This document shows positions 9,362 through 17,417 of a stretch of 37,025 bases of DNA, piece after piece. Source of the stretch: Bryobacterales bacterium (GTDB lineage Bacteria > Acidobacteriota > Terriglobia > Bryobacterales > Bryobacteraceae); contig JADZAF010000314.1 of assembly GCA_020852755.1 (NCBI GenBank), positions 1-37,025 on the forward strand, written 5' to 3'. The first letter of the stretch is position 1. The number at the start of each line of letters is the position of its first letter. The position numbers were made by a program, and so were the translations under genes. The notes beneath the pieces are model-generated. The model was not told the origin of the DNA, did not search any database, and saw only the letters and a list, made by a program, of their open reading frames with translations.

Positions 9362-10135
9362 ATGCGTCCCGCTCTTGTGCTGCTCTTCCTTTCCTGTCTG
9401 CCTCTGGCTGCCCAGGTCAACGATGGCGAGCCCCACGGAGACCCGCCCTTCCTATTGGAGGAGGGCTGGCAGCCGCTTCTGAACGGAAGGGATCTTTCCG
9501 GCTGGCACGGGGACGGCAAGGGCCGGAATGAGTGGTTTACCACCCGCGGCGTGCGCTGGGAGCCCTCCCTCAGCCCCACCCGCCTTTCGGGTGTTTCGGG
9601 CCCCGGAGACCGCATCCTCAACGGTCCCGCCGGCCGGACCGTGAACCTGGTCACCGGCCAGAAGACCGGGGACACCGAACTCTACCTGGAATTCCTGGTG
9701 TCCAAGGGCTCCAACTCGGGCGTCTACCTGCACGGCCTCTACGAGGTGCAGGTCTTCGACAGTTGGGGCGCGGACCACGTAAAGTATTCCGACTGCGGCG
9801 GCATCTACCATCGCTGGATCAACAACCAGGGGGTCGGCGGCTCCGCCCCCCGGGTTAATGCCAGCCGCAGGCCGGGCGAGTGGCAGTCCTTCCAGATCTG
9901 GTTTCGGGCGCCGCGCTTCGACGCGTCCGGCAGGAAGATCGAAAACGCCCGCTTTCTGCGGGTCCTGCACAACGGGCTGCTGGTGCAGGAAGATGTTGAG
10001 GTGGAAGGGCCCACCCGGGCGCACATGGATCTTCCCGAGGCGCCGGCAAACCCGATCATGCTGCAAGGGGACCACGGCCCGGTTGCCTACCGCAACATCT
10101 ACATCCGCCCGCTGCGTCCGATCCTGCACCGTTGA
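9362..10135 (+). CDS. Secreted DUF1080 (3-keto-disaccharide hydrolase-like) protein
   Basis: The 257-residue product starts with a signal peptide (MRPALVLLFLSCLPLAAQ). It is a DUF1080 domain with the typical N-terminal LLNGRDLSGWHG, the central SNSGVYLHGLYEVQVFDSWG and the C-terminal MLQGDHGPVAYRNIYIRPL. The fold is a concanavalin-like lectin/glucanase sandwich. Some members hydrolyse 3-keto-disaccharides; others are only sugar-associated by context. GGAGGAG at 9347-9353 sets the start. It is followed by a Gfo/Idh/MocA oxidoreductase, a family pair commonly seen together in sugar oxidation and cleavage clusters, which makes a 3-keto-sugar role plausible here. The gene begins 19 bases after the response regulator, so read-through from that operon is possible. 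Confidence 0.88.
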   Translation: MRPALVLLFLSCLPLAAQVNDGEPHGDPPFLLEEGWQPLLNGRDLSGWHGDGKGRNEWFTTRGVRWEPSLSPTRLSGVSGPGDRILNGPAGRTVNLVTGQKTGDTELYLEFLVSKGSNSGVYLHGLYEVQVFDSWGADHVKYSDCGGIYHRWINNQGVGGSAPRVNASRRPGEWQSFQIWFRAPRFDASGRKIENARFLRVLHNGLLVQEDVEVEGPTRAHMDLPEAPANPIMLQGDHGPVAYRNIYIRPLRPILHR

Positions 10136-10203
10136 ACGGTGCGGCGCTCCGGCGGCGCTTTCCTGGCAAGCCGTTTGCTCCTATCCCTCGCCAGGAGGGG
10201 ATC

Positions 10204-11307
10204 ATGCCAAAACTGAGATACGCGGTGGCAGGCGCGGGCCACATCGCGCAGCAGGCGGTCCTGCCGGCTTTTCGTAACGCGGGCAACTCCACGCTGGCGG
10301 CCCTGGTCTCCAGCGACCCGGTCAAGCGGGAGGAACTGGCCGGGTTGTACGGCGTTCCGGCTTACGGCTATGACCGGTTCGAGCATTGCCTCAGGGAAAA
10401 CCGTATCGACGCCGTCTACATCGCCCTGCCCAACCACCTGCATCGCGAGTACAGCGTACGGGCCGCGCGGGCCGGAGTTCACGTGCTTTGCGAAAAGCCC
10501 ATGGCGCCCACCGAGCGCGAGTGCCGGGAGATGATCGAGGCGGCCCGGGAGTCCGGCGTCAAGCTCATGATCGCCTACCGGCTGCATTTCGAGGAGGGTA
10601 ACCTGGAGGCGATCCGCATCACCCAGGCCGGCGAGCTGGGTGAGCCTCGCATCTTCAACTCCGTGTTCACGCAGCAGGTCGTGGAGGACAATATCCGGGT
10701 CAGTTACGGCATCGAACAGGGCGGCGGGCCGGTCTTCGACATGGGCGTTTACTGCATCAATGCCGCGCGGTACCTGTTTCGGGACGAGCCCCGTGAAGTG
10801 GTGGCCGTGAAAGCCGGCCGGAGCCAGCCGCGTTTCCGCTACAGCGAGGAGATGACCGCCGCGCTGCTGCGCTTTCCGGGGGAGCGGCTGGCCTCGTTTA
10901 CCTGCAGCTTCGGGGCAGCGCCGGTCTCCGTGTACACCGTGACCGGTGACAGGGGAAGCCTGGAGGTTCAGCCCGCTTACGAGTACAAAATGCCGATCAC
11001 CCACCGGCTCACCATCGAGGGTAAAACCAGCGAGCGCACCTTCGACCAGCGCGACCAGTTCGCCCCGGAACTGATCCACTTTTCCGACTGCATCCTGGGC
11101 GACCGCGAGCCGGAGCCCGACGGAATGGAAGGCCTGGCCGACGTGCGGATCATTCAGGCCATCTACCGCTCGCTCGAAACCGGCGCCCCGGTCGGCATCG
11201 ATCCGGTCGAGCGGCGCCGCCGGCCCGGGCTGGAACAGGAGATCCGGAAGCCTCCGGTGAAGCCCCCGGAAAAGGTGCGCGTCGAGTCGCCGTCGGGGCG
11301 GAAGTAA
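10204..11307 (+). CDS. Gfo/Idh/MocA-family NAD(P)-dependent oxidoreductase
   Basis: The 367-residue protein begins with a Rossmann motif (YAVAGAGHIAQQ). The family signature CEKPM follows, with catalytic-type K98, and then the C-terminal-domain segment FDMGVYCINAARYL (D179, Y183). It resembles glucose-fructose oxidoreductase-like enzymes, which oxidise or reduce sugar hydroxyls with a nicotinamide cofactor. The chosen start is ATG 10204, because AGGAGGGG lies directly upstream (10192-10199) and the Rossmann strand begins four residues later. The frame extends to 10132 but would overlap the DUF1080 gene. There is no signal peptide, so it should be cytoplasmic. The C-terminal tail is proline- and basic-rich. 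It likely works with the upstream DUF1080 protein on the same sugar (inference). Confidence 0.9.
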   Translation: MPKLRYAVAGAGHIAQQAVLPAFRNAGNSTLAALVSSDPVKREELAGLYGVPAYGYDRFEHCLRENRIDAVYIALPNHLHREYSVRAARAGVHVLCEKPMAPTERECREMIEAARESGVKLMIAYRLHFEEGNLEAIRITQAGELGEPRIFNSVFTQQVVEDNIRVSYGIEQGGGPVFDMGVYCINAARYLFRDEPREVVAVKAGRSQPRFRYSEEMTAALLRFPGERLASFTCSFGAAPVSVYTVTGDRGSLEVQPAYEYKMPITHRLTIEGKTSERTFDQRDQFAPELIHFSDCILGDREPEPDGMEGLADVRIIQAIYRSLETGAPVGIDPVERRRRPGLEQEIRKPPVKPPEKVRVESPSGRK

Positions 11308-11319
11308 CCGGAGCGTTAC
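11304..11319. terminator. Short hairpin containing both convergent stop codons
   Basis: GTAAC (11304-11308) and GTTAC (11315-11319) pair around a six-base loop. Each arm contains the stop codon of one of the two convergent genes, which are only eight bases apart. It is a weak candidate for a shared transcription end. Confidence 0.25.
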
Positions 11320-13361
11320 CGGGCGGGGCGGCTCATCCAGTAGTCCCACTGCTCGCCGGCCTGCCGGGTGAGCAAGGGGATGTCGGATTCGAGCACCAGG
11401 CCTTCCGCGGCGAGCTGCCGCGCCGCCGCCGACAGACGGCGGAGGTATTCGGCGCGATCCTTATAGCGCTCGGCAATCGAGGGCCGGGGGTCGCCGGCCG
11501 CGTCACGCCCGGCTCTGCCGGCAGCGAAGGGGACGGTCGATCCGATCATGCTGAACAGCTCCTCCGGCGCTCCGATGGAGGCATCCCGATAGTTCCACCC
11601 CATGTAGGTCGCAAGCGGCACCTGGATAACCGGCAGGCGGATTCCGGAGGTCTCGTTGCCGTCCGCATCAACCTGGGGCACGCGCATCCCAAAGGGCTTG
11701 CCCACCCTGGGGGGTTCGATGGAAACGATACCTTTCCCGAGGAATTGAGGACCGAAATCCAGCCGCCGGGCGACTTGCATGCGCTCCGGCTTGCGCACGC
11801 CCGGAATGGCCGGGAACCGGAGTGCTTCGAGCGGCACCAGTTGGCCGGACTGCACGGTGGGATAACGGGACGCGGGCGGCTCCTTCCCTTCCGCCACCCA
11901 GCGCTGCATGGCAAGAAGCAGCGCGCGCATGGCGAAGGCGAAATTGTTGGCGTTCTGCAGAAAGCGCGTCCTTCCGCGCGCCGGCGGAAAGCCGCCCGGG
12001 CCGTGCTGCGCGCCGGCGATCAGGTAGATGCGGGTCTGCGGGGCGGGCGGGACGTCCCGGGTCCCGTCCAGGCTGCTGTGGATGAGCGAGGCCGACCGGC
12101 CGTAGTACTCGTACGAGCTGTTCGTGTAGAAGATCCTCGGCACTGTCTTCGCGGCCCTCGCGCGGTTGAGGATGCCGTCGCTAAGCCCGGTCTCCGGGTC
12201 GGCCTGCGCGGCGTCGGTGAAGGGAAAGATGTCCGTGGAGTAGAGGAAGTTGAAGAACGGGCGGGCGTCGCGGGAAGGCTGCGCGAAGCGGTGATTGAAG
12301 CTGCCGCGCCCGCCGCCGGCGACGTGCGCCCATACGCCGTCGAATACCTGCCGGCCCTGTTCGTCGCGGTTGAAACCGTCGTACAGGAACTTGCGCAGGA
12401 AGCGCCCGCTCTGCGAGGAGCCGAAGGCAATGGCCCGCTTGATGTGGCGGTGGAACCCGGCGAGGGGACCGGCATCCGCCTGGCCGCCGTATTTCAGGAA
12501 CGAGATCACGTCGCGGGTGGCCGCGAGTCCCAGGCCGGCCAGCGGCGGGTCCTGCGAACCGTAGACGATCTCGTAGATCCGGCCGGGCTCGAAGCCTTCC
12601 TTCATGTACACATGCGTGCGGACCGGAATCACGCGTCCCTTTTCCTCTTTCGCAAACTGCCAGCGCTCGCGCGAAATCACGCGCCGGGCGCCCAGGACGG
12701 TCTCGCGAACCGTCAGCCGGATCGCGGGGTCCGCCGGGTCCAGCACCGGGTACGGGATGTGGGTGCGATCGGCCAGGTGGATGGTGGTCACGCGGGTATC
12801 GGGCACGAAGTCGGAGCGTACGGGTCCGGTGATGGGGCGTGCGCCGTCGCGGGCGACGGGCGCACGAAAACGCAGCAGGTCGTCCTCGGGCGGCGTATCG
12901 AACTGCCAGCCGATCCAGAAGAGCGTGAAGCCCTGTTCCATCAGGAGCCCGTCGCCGAAATCGGTTGCGTCCTTGGGATGAAGCGAGATGTTGCCGCGGC
13001 CGAAGTTGAAGACGTTGAGCAGTGTCTTCCGCCCGCGGTTGGCTACTTCGTACAGGACGGTGCCGTTGCCTTTCGAAAGATCCTCCGGCACCAGCGCGAA
13101 CAGATCGGCGGAATATTCCACCAGCCCCGCGGCATTGCGGGGCGCGTAATCGATGTCGGTGACGATGCGGTTGGCGCTGAGCTTGGGCGCCGCGGCAAAG
13201 TAGATCCTGCCGGCGAGGCGCTGATACGGCCCGGCGGCGCCGAAGGGCCTGCGGCTGAGCACCGGCGACCTCTCCGTGATCTCGATCCGCACCACCGCCG
13301 CGGTCAGCGGGAGGGTGTGCAGCAATAAGGCGGCGGCTCCTGCAGCCGGCCATAGGCGCAT
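11316..13361 (-). CDS. Secreted alpha/beta hydrolase of the PF20091 (Abhydrolase_10) type
   Basis: This is a 681-residue protein with a signal peptide (MRLWPAAGAAALLLHTLPLTAA). It has the family features VLYEVANRGRKTLLNVFN and FTLFWIGWQFD, and a nucleophile elbow GSSQSGRFLR (314-323), with S316 the likely catalytic serine in the G-x-S-Q-S-G-R form typical of this family. C-terminal segments include IYLIAGAQHGPGG and IQVPLATYMGWNYRD. Members are usually annotated only as alpha/beta hydrolase domain-containing proteins and are frequent in Acidobacteria. The substrate is unknown but probably an ester. A TATAAT box (13392-13397, minus strand) and AAAGGA before the ATG support this start. It is convergent with the oxidoreductase gene and divergent from the DoxX fusion gene. 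Confidence 0.88.
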   Translation of the reverse strand: MRLWPAAGAAALLLHTLPLTAAVVRIEITERSPVLSRRPFGAAGPYQRLAGRIYFAAAPKLSANRIVTDIDYAPRNAAGLVEYSADLFALVPEDLSKGNGTVLYEVANRGRKTLLNVFNFGRGNISLHPKDATDFGDGLLMEQGFTLFWIGWQFDTPPEDDLLRFRAPVARDGARPITGPVRSDFVPDTRVTTIHLADRTHIPYPVLDPADPAIRLTVRETVLGARRVISRERWQFAKEEKGRVIPVRTHVYMKEGFEPGRIYEIVYGSQDPPLAGLGLAATRDVISFLKYGGQADAGPLAGFHRHIKRAIAFGSSQSGRFLRKFLYDGFNRDEQGRQVFDGVWAHVAGGGRGSFNHRFAQPSRDARPFFNFLYSTDIFPFTDAAQADPETGLSDGILNRARAAKTVPRIFYTNSSYEYYGRSASLIHSSLDGTRDVPPAPQTRIYLIAGAQHGPGGFPPARGRTRFLQNANNFAFAMRALLLAMQRWVAEGKEPPASRYPTVQSGQLVPLEALRFPAIPGVRKPERMQVARRLDFGPQFLGKGIVSIEPPRVGKPFGMRVPQVDADGNETSGIRLPVIQVPLATYMGWNYRDASIGAPEELFSMIGSTVPFAAGRAGRDAAGDPRPSIAERYKDRAEYLRRLSAAARQLAAEGLVLESDIPLLTRQAGEQWDYWMSRPAR

Positions 13362-13391
13362 GCGATTCCATCCTTTCGGTGATAGAAAGTG

Positions 13392-13397
13392 ATTATA
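13392..13397 (-). promoter_or_regulatory. -10 box (TATAAT) of the alpha/beta hydrolase gene
   Basis: A consensus TATAAT preceded by GGG lies 30 bases before the ATG, with AAAGGA in the leader. No good -35 box is visible. The same GGGTATAAT string precedes the metallohydrolase gene (15853-15858). Confidence 0.5.
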
Positions 13398-13493
13398 CCC
13401 AGGGACCGCTCACCGGCGGCCTCCAAGCCCCTGCACTCCATCGCAGTTGCGTTTCATCTCGCGAGAGGCTGTGCAGCACGCACACGAATCCAC

Positions 13494-13499
13494 TACAAT
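13494..13499 (+). promoter_or_regulatory. -10-like box (TACAAT) of the DoxX fusion gene
   Basis: TACAAT lies 52 bases before the ATG at 13552, in the divergent intergenic region. No clear -35 box is seen at 17 or 18 bases. Confidence 0.35.
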
Positions 13500-13551
13500 C
13501 ACTCTAGGAATACAGGATCCCGATATCCGCAAAACGACGGAGCTTCGCCGT

Positions 13552-15096
13552 ATGAACGACGCCAACTCGACTCCATCGCTCTCCACGCCGTACCAGTTTT
13601 GGGTGGCCCTGCTGCGCATCGCGGTGGGATGGCACTTTTTCTACGAGGGCTGGGCCAAGCTGGCCGACCCGGGCTGGACGGCCGCCGGCTACCTGACCTC
13701 CGCCACCGGGCCGCTGGCTCCCGTGTTCCAGTGGCTGGGAGGCAGCAAGGCGCTGATCCCGATGATCGACGTGCTGAACATCTGGGGCCTGATCCTGATC
13801 GGTCTGGGCCTGATGCTGGGCCTCTTCATCCGCGTCTCGGCCCTGTCGGGCATTGGGCTGCTGGCCCTCTACTACCTCTGCCACCCGCCCCTGTTCGCGC
13901 CCACCCCGGCCGGCGTCACCGAAGGCAGCTATCTCATCGTGAACAAGAACCTGGTGGAGTTGCTGGCCCTGGCGGTGATAAGCGTGCTGCCCACCGCCGC
14001 CTTCGGGCTGGACGGCCTGCTGGCCCGCCGGCGCAAACAGGCCGGGGAGGCGCCCCAACCGGTGTCTCTCGAGAAGGCATTGCCTTCCTATTTGGGCCCC
14101 ATGCCGCGCAGGCAGCTTATCGCCGGGATGGCCGGAGTCCCCTTCCTCGGGGCGGCCCTGCTCTCCATTCTCAAGAAGCACGGCTGGAAGAGCTTTGAGG
14201 AGGTGCACCTGCGCGCCCGGGCTGACGAGCGCGACACTTTCGTCGCCAGCGCCACCGTGAAAACCTTCCGTTTCACGGCCGCCAGTGAGCTGAAGGGACG
14301 CCTGCCCTCCGGCCGGATCGGAAACCTCACTCTGAGCCGCATGATCCTGGGGGGCAACCTGATCGGGGGTTGGGCCCACGCCCGCGACCTGATCTATGTC
14401 TCCAAGCTGGTGAGGGCCTACCACCACCGCGACAAGATCTTCGAGACCTTCGCCCTGGCCGAGAATTGCGGCGTGAACACCGTCCTCACCAACCCGCTGC
14501 TGTGCAAGGCCATCAACGACTACTGGCGGCAGGGCGGCCGGATCCAGTTCATCTCCGACTGCGGCGGCAAAGACGTGCTCCAGATGATCCAGAAGTCCAT
14601 CGACTACGGCGCCTGCGCCTGCTACATTCAGGGGGGCGTGGCCGACCAGCTGGTGGAGAAGGGCCAGTTCGACCTGATCGCCAAGGCGCTGGAACTGGTC
14701 CGGGCCAACCGCCTGCCGGCCGGCATCGGAGGGCACAAGCTGCGCACCATCCAGAGTTGCGTGGAGAAAGGCCTGCGGCCGGATTTCTGGATGAAGACCC
14801 TGCATCACGCCAACTACTGGTCGGCGGCGCCGCAGCAACCCGAGCACGACAACATCTGGTGCGAGAACGCGGCCGATACCGTGGCTTACATGGGCCAGCT
14901 CACCGAACCCTGGATCGCCTTCAAGATCCTGGCCGCCGGGGCCATCGAGCCGAAGGTCGGCTTCCGCTACGCGTTCGAGAGCGGGGCCGATTTCATCTGC
15001 GTGGGCATGTACGATTTTCAGATCGTGGACGACGTGAACCTGGCGCTGGACGTGCTCAACAGCCGGCTGGCCCGGCAGCGCAACTGGTACGCGTAA
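13552..15096 (+). CDS. DoxX-like membrane domain fused to an aldo/keto-reductase-like barrel
   Basis: From ATG 13552 (CGGAG ten bases upstream) the product has 514 residues. The first half is DoxX-like: four membrane segments at about 15-32, 71-92, 96-110 and 130-150, with the quinone-oxidase-family phrase VGWHFFYEGWAKL. A fifth segment at about 188-207 starts with PRRQLIAGMAG, like an internal Tat signal. From about residue 235 there is a soluble domain (GNLTLSRMILGGNLIGGWAHARDL ... QFISDCGG ... IGGHKLRTIQSCVEKG ... WIAFKILAAGAIEPK ... GADFICVGMYDFQ) that looks like a TIM barrel, related in feel to aldo/keto reductases. I do not recognise a named family for the second half. DoxX proteins associate with quinone-linked oxidation, so a membrane-anchored oxidoreductase is a reasonable guess. 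The in-frame extension to 13447 was rejected because it lacks a ribosome site. Confidence 0.8.
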   Translation: MNDANSTPSLSTPYQFWVALLRIAVGWHFFYEGWAKLADPGWTAAGYLTSATGPLAPVFQWLGGSKALIPMIDVLNIWGLILIGLGLMLGLFIRVSALSGIGLLALYYLCHPPLFAPTPAGVTEGSYLIVNKNLVELLALAVISVLPTAAFGLDGLLARRRKQAGEAPQPVSLEKALPSYLGPMPRRQLIAGMAGVPFLGAALLSILKKHGWKSFEEVHLRARADERDTFVASATVKTFRFTAASELKGRLPSGRIGNLTLSRMILGGNLIGGWAHARDLIYVSKLVRAYHHRDKIFETFALAENCGVNTVLTNPLLCKAINDYWRQGGRIQFISDCGGKDVLQMIQKSIDYGACACYIQGGVADQLVEKGQFDLIAKALELVRANRLPAGIGGHKLRTIQSCVEKGLRPDFWMKTLHHANYWSAAPQQPEHDNIWCENAADTVAYMGQLTEPWIAFKILAAGAIEPKVGFRYAFESGADFICVGMYDFQIVDDVNLALDVLNSRLARQRNWYA

Positions 15097-15102
15097 AACC
15101 CG

Positions 15103-15831
15103 TCAGTAGTACCAATCGCGAATCCGCACCTCGATGCCCGACCCGGCCAGCGCTTTCTCGAAGGCCGCAAGGTCGGAGCCGCGGTAGTGGTAAGGGTATA
15201 CGATTTTGGGGCGAAAGGACTTAGCCGCCGCAGCCGCCTCTTCCGGGGTCATCGTATAGGGCAGGTTCATCGGCAGGAAGGCCACGTCCACGCGCTGCAG
15301 CGACGCCATCTCCGGCGTAGCGGAAGTATCTCCAGCGATGTAGATGCGCATACCACCGTAGCTCACCACGTAGCCGGCCCCTTTGCCCTTTTCGTGAAAC
15401 ACCCGGCCGCCGTCCGGCCCGCGGTTATACATGGCGACGGCCTCGAAGGTCCAGTTCCCGGCCGTCCTGCTTTCCCCGGGTGCGAGGGCAAAGGCCCCTG
15501 GAACCCCCGTGCCCTCCGGGGCGATTACCAGGGTCGCGGCTTTGCGCAGCCGGGCGAGCGCGGACGGGTCAAGATGGTCGCCGTGTGCATGAGTGATGAT
15601 GATGATGTCCGCCCGGGGCAGCCCTTCATAGTCGCCTTGCCCCCACGGATCCACGTGAACTGCCTGGCCGCCGGCCTCGATCATCAGGCTGGCGTGGCGT
15701 ACCGGAACAATGCGCAGGGCGCCCCTGCCGGTTGCGAAGTTCTCAACCGGACGTGCCGGAGCTTGAGCGATGCCCGCCGCGGCGCCCAGTAACACGACAT
15801 ACGCTGTTACGTAATTGGTATTCCTCTTCAT
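15103..15831 (-). CDS. UlaG-like metal-dependent hydrolase (metallo-beta-lactamase fold), exported
   Basis: The 242-residue product has an N-terminal signal-like segment (MKRNTNYVTAYVVLLGAAAGIAQA). A metallo-beta-lactamase-fold domain of the UlaG/RNase-Z-like group follows. The metal motif is THAHGDHLD (H81, H83, D85, H86), with further ligand candidates in YIAGDTS and in the late YPYHYRG. The size of about 220 mature residues fits this group, which cleaves lactones, phosphodiesters or similar bonds; the substrate is not determined. The frame is open to 16107, but ATG 15831 is preferred because the signal peptide begins there. TATAAT lies at 15853-15858 on the minus strand. It is convergent with the DoxX fusion gene, with six bases between the stops. 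Confidence 0.87.
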   Translation of the reverse strand: MKRNTNYVTAYVVLLGAAAGIAQAPARPVENFATGRGALRIVPVRHASLMIEAGGQAVHVDPWGQGDYEGLPRADIIIITHAHGDHLDPSALARLRKAATLVIAPEGTGVPGAFALAPGESRTAGNWTFEAVAMYNRGPDGGRVFHEKGKGAGYVVSYGGMRIYIAGDTSATPEMASLQRVDVAFLPMNLPYTMTPEEAAAAAKSFRPKIVYPYHYRGSDLAAFEKALAGSGIEVRIRDWYY

Positions 15832-15852
15832 GCGGCCCTGCTTCCCGCGGCA

Positions 15853-15858
15853 ATTATA
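15853..15858 (-). promoter_or_regulatory. -10 box (GGG-TATAAT) of the metallohydrolase gene
   Basis: A consensus TATAAT ends 21 bases before the ATG at 15831, giving a leader of about 15 bases that contains AGGG. The context GGGTATAAT matches the box before the alpha/beta hydrolase gene. Confidence 0.5.
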
Positions 15859-15908
15859 CCCGGATACCCCTGACGCGGGCTGTTCCTGGAGGAAGTGCGG
15901 CCGCCCGG

Positions 15909-15968
15909 CTACAGCAGAACCACTAGCAAAATGATGATCAGAATCAAGATACCGATCGGTATGTACAT
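15909..15968 (-). CDS. 19-residue hydrophobic membrane peptide
   Basis: A complete tiny frame encodes MYIPIGILILIIILLVVLL. Apart from the first residues it is one uninterrupted membrane-spanning stretch of Ile, Leu and Val. GGAAGGGG lies eight bases before the ATG, a proper ribosome site. A TACACT box sits further upstream (16022-16027, minus strand). It lies between the metallohydrolase and the divergent response regulator, in 274 bases with no other gene. Very short proteins of this kind are routinely missed by gene finders. It could be a regulatory membrane peptide or a toxin-like small protein, but nothing in the sequence decides this. The good ribosome site and the strictly hydrophobic codon content make chance less likely. 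Confidence 0.5.
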   Translation of the reverse strand: MYIPIGILILIIILLVVLL

Positions 15969-16056
15969 AATCCCGTCCCCTTCCGGCACTCATCGATGCA
16001 CCCCGCCTGCCAATGCTCAATAGTGTAGCCCTCCCCACACTTATGGGCGAAATGTA

Positions 16057-16062
16057 TATAAT
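16057..16062 (+). promoter_or_regulatory. -10 box (TATAAT) of the response regulator gene
   Basis: A consensus TATAAT lies 43 bases before ATG 16106, close to a TG step. The -35 region is poor. It is divergent from the promoter of the 19-residue peptide. Confidence 0.4.
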
Positions 16063-16105
16063 TGACCATTCTGCAGTAGGCCGGACCGCGTTAACACGAA
16101 CTGCC

Positions 16106-16468
16106 ATGGAACGTCCCCGGACGATTCTCCTGGTCGAAGACGACGAAGCCGTGAGAAACCTGCTGAACCATGCCCTGGAGATGCACGGCTACCAGGTTCT
16201 GCTGGCTCCGAATGGCGAGCGGGCGCTGGAATCGGCCCGGTCGTGGACCGGCGAGATAGATCTCGTCCTGAGCGATGTGGTCCTGCCTGATATCTCCGGC
16301 GTGGAAGTGGCCCGCCGACTGGAGCAGGCGCGTCCGGGCGTCAAGGTCCTGCTGATGTCGGGCTATGCTCAGGACCTGGTGGCGCCCGGACAAGCGTGGG
16401 ATTTCATTGCCAAGCCCTTTCTGCTCCGCAACCTCCTTCGCCGGGTGGAGGAACTGGTGGCGCGCTGA
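16106..16468 (+). CDS. Single-domain response regulator (CheY-like receiver)
   Basis: The 120-residue product is a receiver domain only: acidic pair D12/D13 (LLVEDDEAV), phospho-acceptor D57 (LVLSDVVLPD), S85 (VLLMSGYAQ) and K103 (FIAKPF). There is no output domain, so it probably acts by protein contact or as a phosphorelay intermediate. The receiver style (VLPDISGVEVARRL ... LLMSGYA ... KPFLLRNLLRRV) is that of receiver domains often found at the end of hybrid histidine kinases; no kinase is adjacent here. ATG 16106 is chosen because a normal receiver begins there (MERPRTILLVEDD), although no strong ribosome site precedes it. The frame is open from 16013, but the extra residues do not resemble the family. 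Confidence 0.88.
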   Translation: MERPRTILLVEDDEAVRNLLNHALEMHGYQVLLAPNGERALESARSWTGEIDLVLSDVVLPDISGVEVARRLEQARPGVKVLLMSGYAQDLVAPGQAWDFIAKPFLLRNLLRRVEELVAR

Positions 16469-16510
16469 TCGCGCGAGCGGTGCAATATCCCTTGTATCCT
16501 CTTGGTGGTA

Positions 16511-16540
16511 TTGGCTTAGCCGTCCACGGGGGGGTAGAAT
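16511..16540 (+). promoter_or_regulatory. Promoter TTGGCT-N18-TAGAAT for the TIGR03437 gene
   Basis: A -35-like TTGGCT (16511-16516) and a -10-like TAGAAT (16535-16540) stand 18 bases apart. The -10 box ends 20 bases before ATG 16561, so the leader is short. Confidence 0.4.
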
Positions 16541-16560
16541 GAACGGGTCCTGCGGCTGTG

Positions 16561-17391
16561 ATGCCTCGAGTGTGGTTTTTGCTGGCCGTCCTGCCTCCCG
16601 GGCTGCTTCTGGCCGAGGGGCCCGACACGGCGCCGTCCTACTCCGCTGCCAGCATCGTCAACTCGGCCAGCAGCGAGCCGGGCCTTTCTCCCAACGGCCT
16701 GGTGAGTATCTACGGCACGAACCTCTCCTGGGGCGAGCGCGCCGTGCTGGAGTCCGACATTCACGACGGCCGGCTGCCTACGGTGCTGAGCGGCGTACGG
16801 GTTTACGTGGCCGGGATTCTGTCGCACCTGTATTACGTTTCACCGCGGCAGATTAACTTCCTGGTGCCGGCGAACCTGCTGGAGGGCGAGTGCGACCTGT
16901 GGGTGTTCCGGCAGGGCATCGTCGGGCAGAAGGTGCGGATCCGGCTGCTGAACGCCGCCCCCGCGCTGTTTCCCCAGGCCGACGGCACGCTTATCGCAAC
17001 CCATGCCGACAACCGCGTCATCACCTGGGAAGCGCCCGCCGTTCCCGGCGAAATCATCGTGCTGTACGCCGCCGGTCTGGGACAGACGTCTCCCCGGGTG
17101 AGTCCCGGCCGGCTGGCCGAGCTCGCCGCCCGGATCCAGAAGGTGGACGATCTCGAGGTCCTTGTGGACGGAGAGCCGGTGGATCGCGGCAGTATTTACT
17201 ACGCCGGCTTGACACCCGGTTCGGCGGGCCTTTATCAAATCAACTTCCGCCTTCCCAGCCACTTGCGGGAAGGATCCAGGATTCAGATCCGCATGGGGGA
17301 GCAGGCCAGCGCGGCGCTGGAGATTCCCGCCTCTTCGAGACCGCCGGACACGGCGGCAACGGGTGCAGTCTCAGCCGCGTTTAATAAGTAG
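16561..17391 (+). CDS. Stand-alone TIGR03437-type secreted protein
   Basis: About 276 residues with a signal peptide (MPRVWFLLAVLPPGLLLAEG). The rest matches the TIGR03437 pattern known as a C-terminal domain of many Solibacter secreted proteins. It opens with SAASIVNSASSEPGLSPNGLVSIYGTNLS, continues LPTVLSGVRVYVAGILSHLYYVSPRQINFLVPANL, then PGEIIVLYAAGLGQTSP and GLTPGSAGLYQINFRLPS. Here the domain makes up the whole mature protein rather than a tail. Its function is unknown; it is probably a surface-located adhesive or sugar-binding sandwich. A GTG three bases upstream (16558) is an alternative start. The ribosome site is weak. This domain is the best taxonomic marker in the window. Confidence 0.87.
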   Translation: MPRVWFLLAVLPPGLLLAEGPDTAPSYSAASIVNSASSEPGLSPNGLVSIYGTNLSWGERAVLESDIHDGRLPTVLSGVRVYVAGILSHLYYVSPRQINFLVPANLLEGECDLWVFRQGIVGQKVRIRLLNAAPALFPQADGTLIATHADNRVITWEAPAVPGEIIVLYAAGLGQTSPRVSPGRLAELAARIQKVDDLEVLVDGEPVDRGSIYYAGLTPGSAGLYQINFRLPSHLREGSRIQIRMGEQASAALEIPASSRPPDTAATGAVSAAFNK

Positions 17392-17417
17392 GCTAGAATT
17401 GTTCAAGGAGTTTCTCT

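Noticed and set aside
9504..9517. GG-N10-GC match with TGGCACG
   Set aside because: It lies inside the DUF1080 gene with no start codon at a fitting distance; taken as chance.
17394..17399. TAGAAT as promoter of the TrbI-like gene
   Set aside because: A start about seven bases later would cut off the AAGGAG ribosome site, so co-transcription with the upstream gene is more likely.
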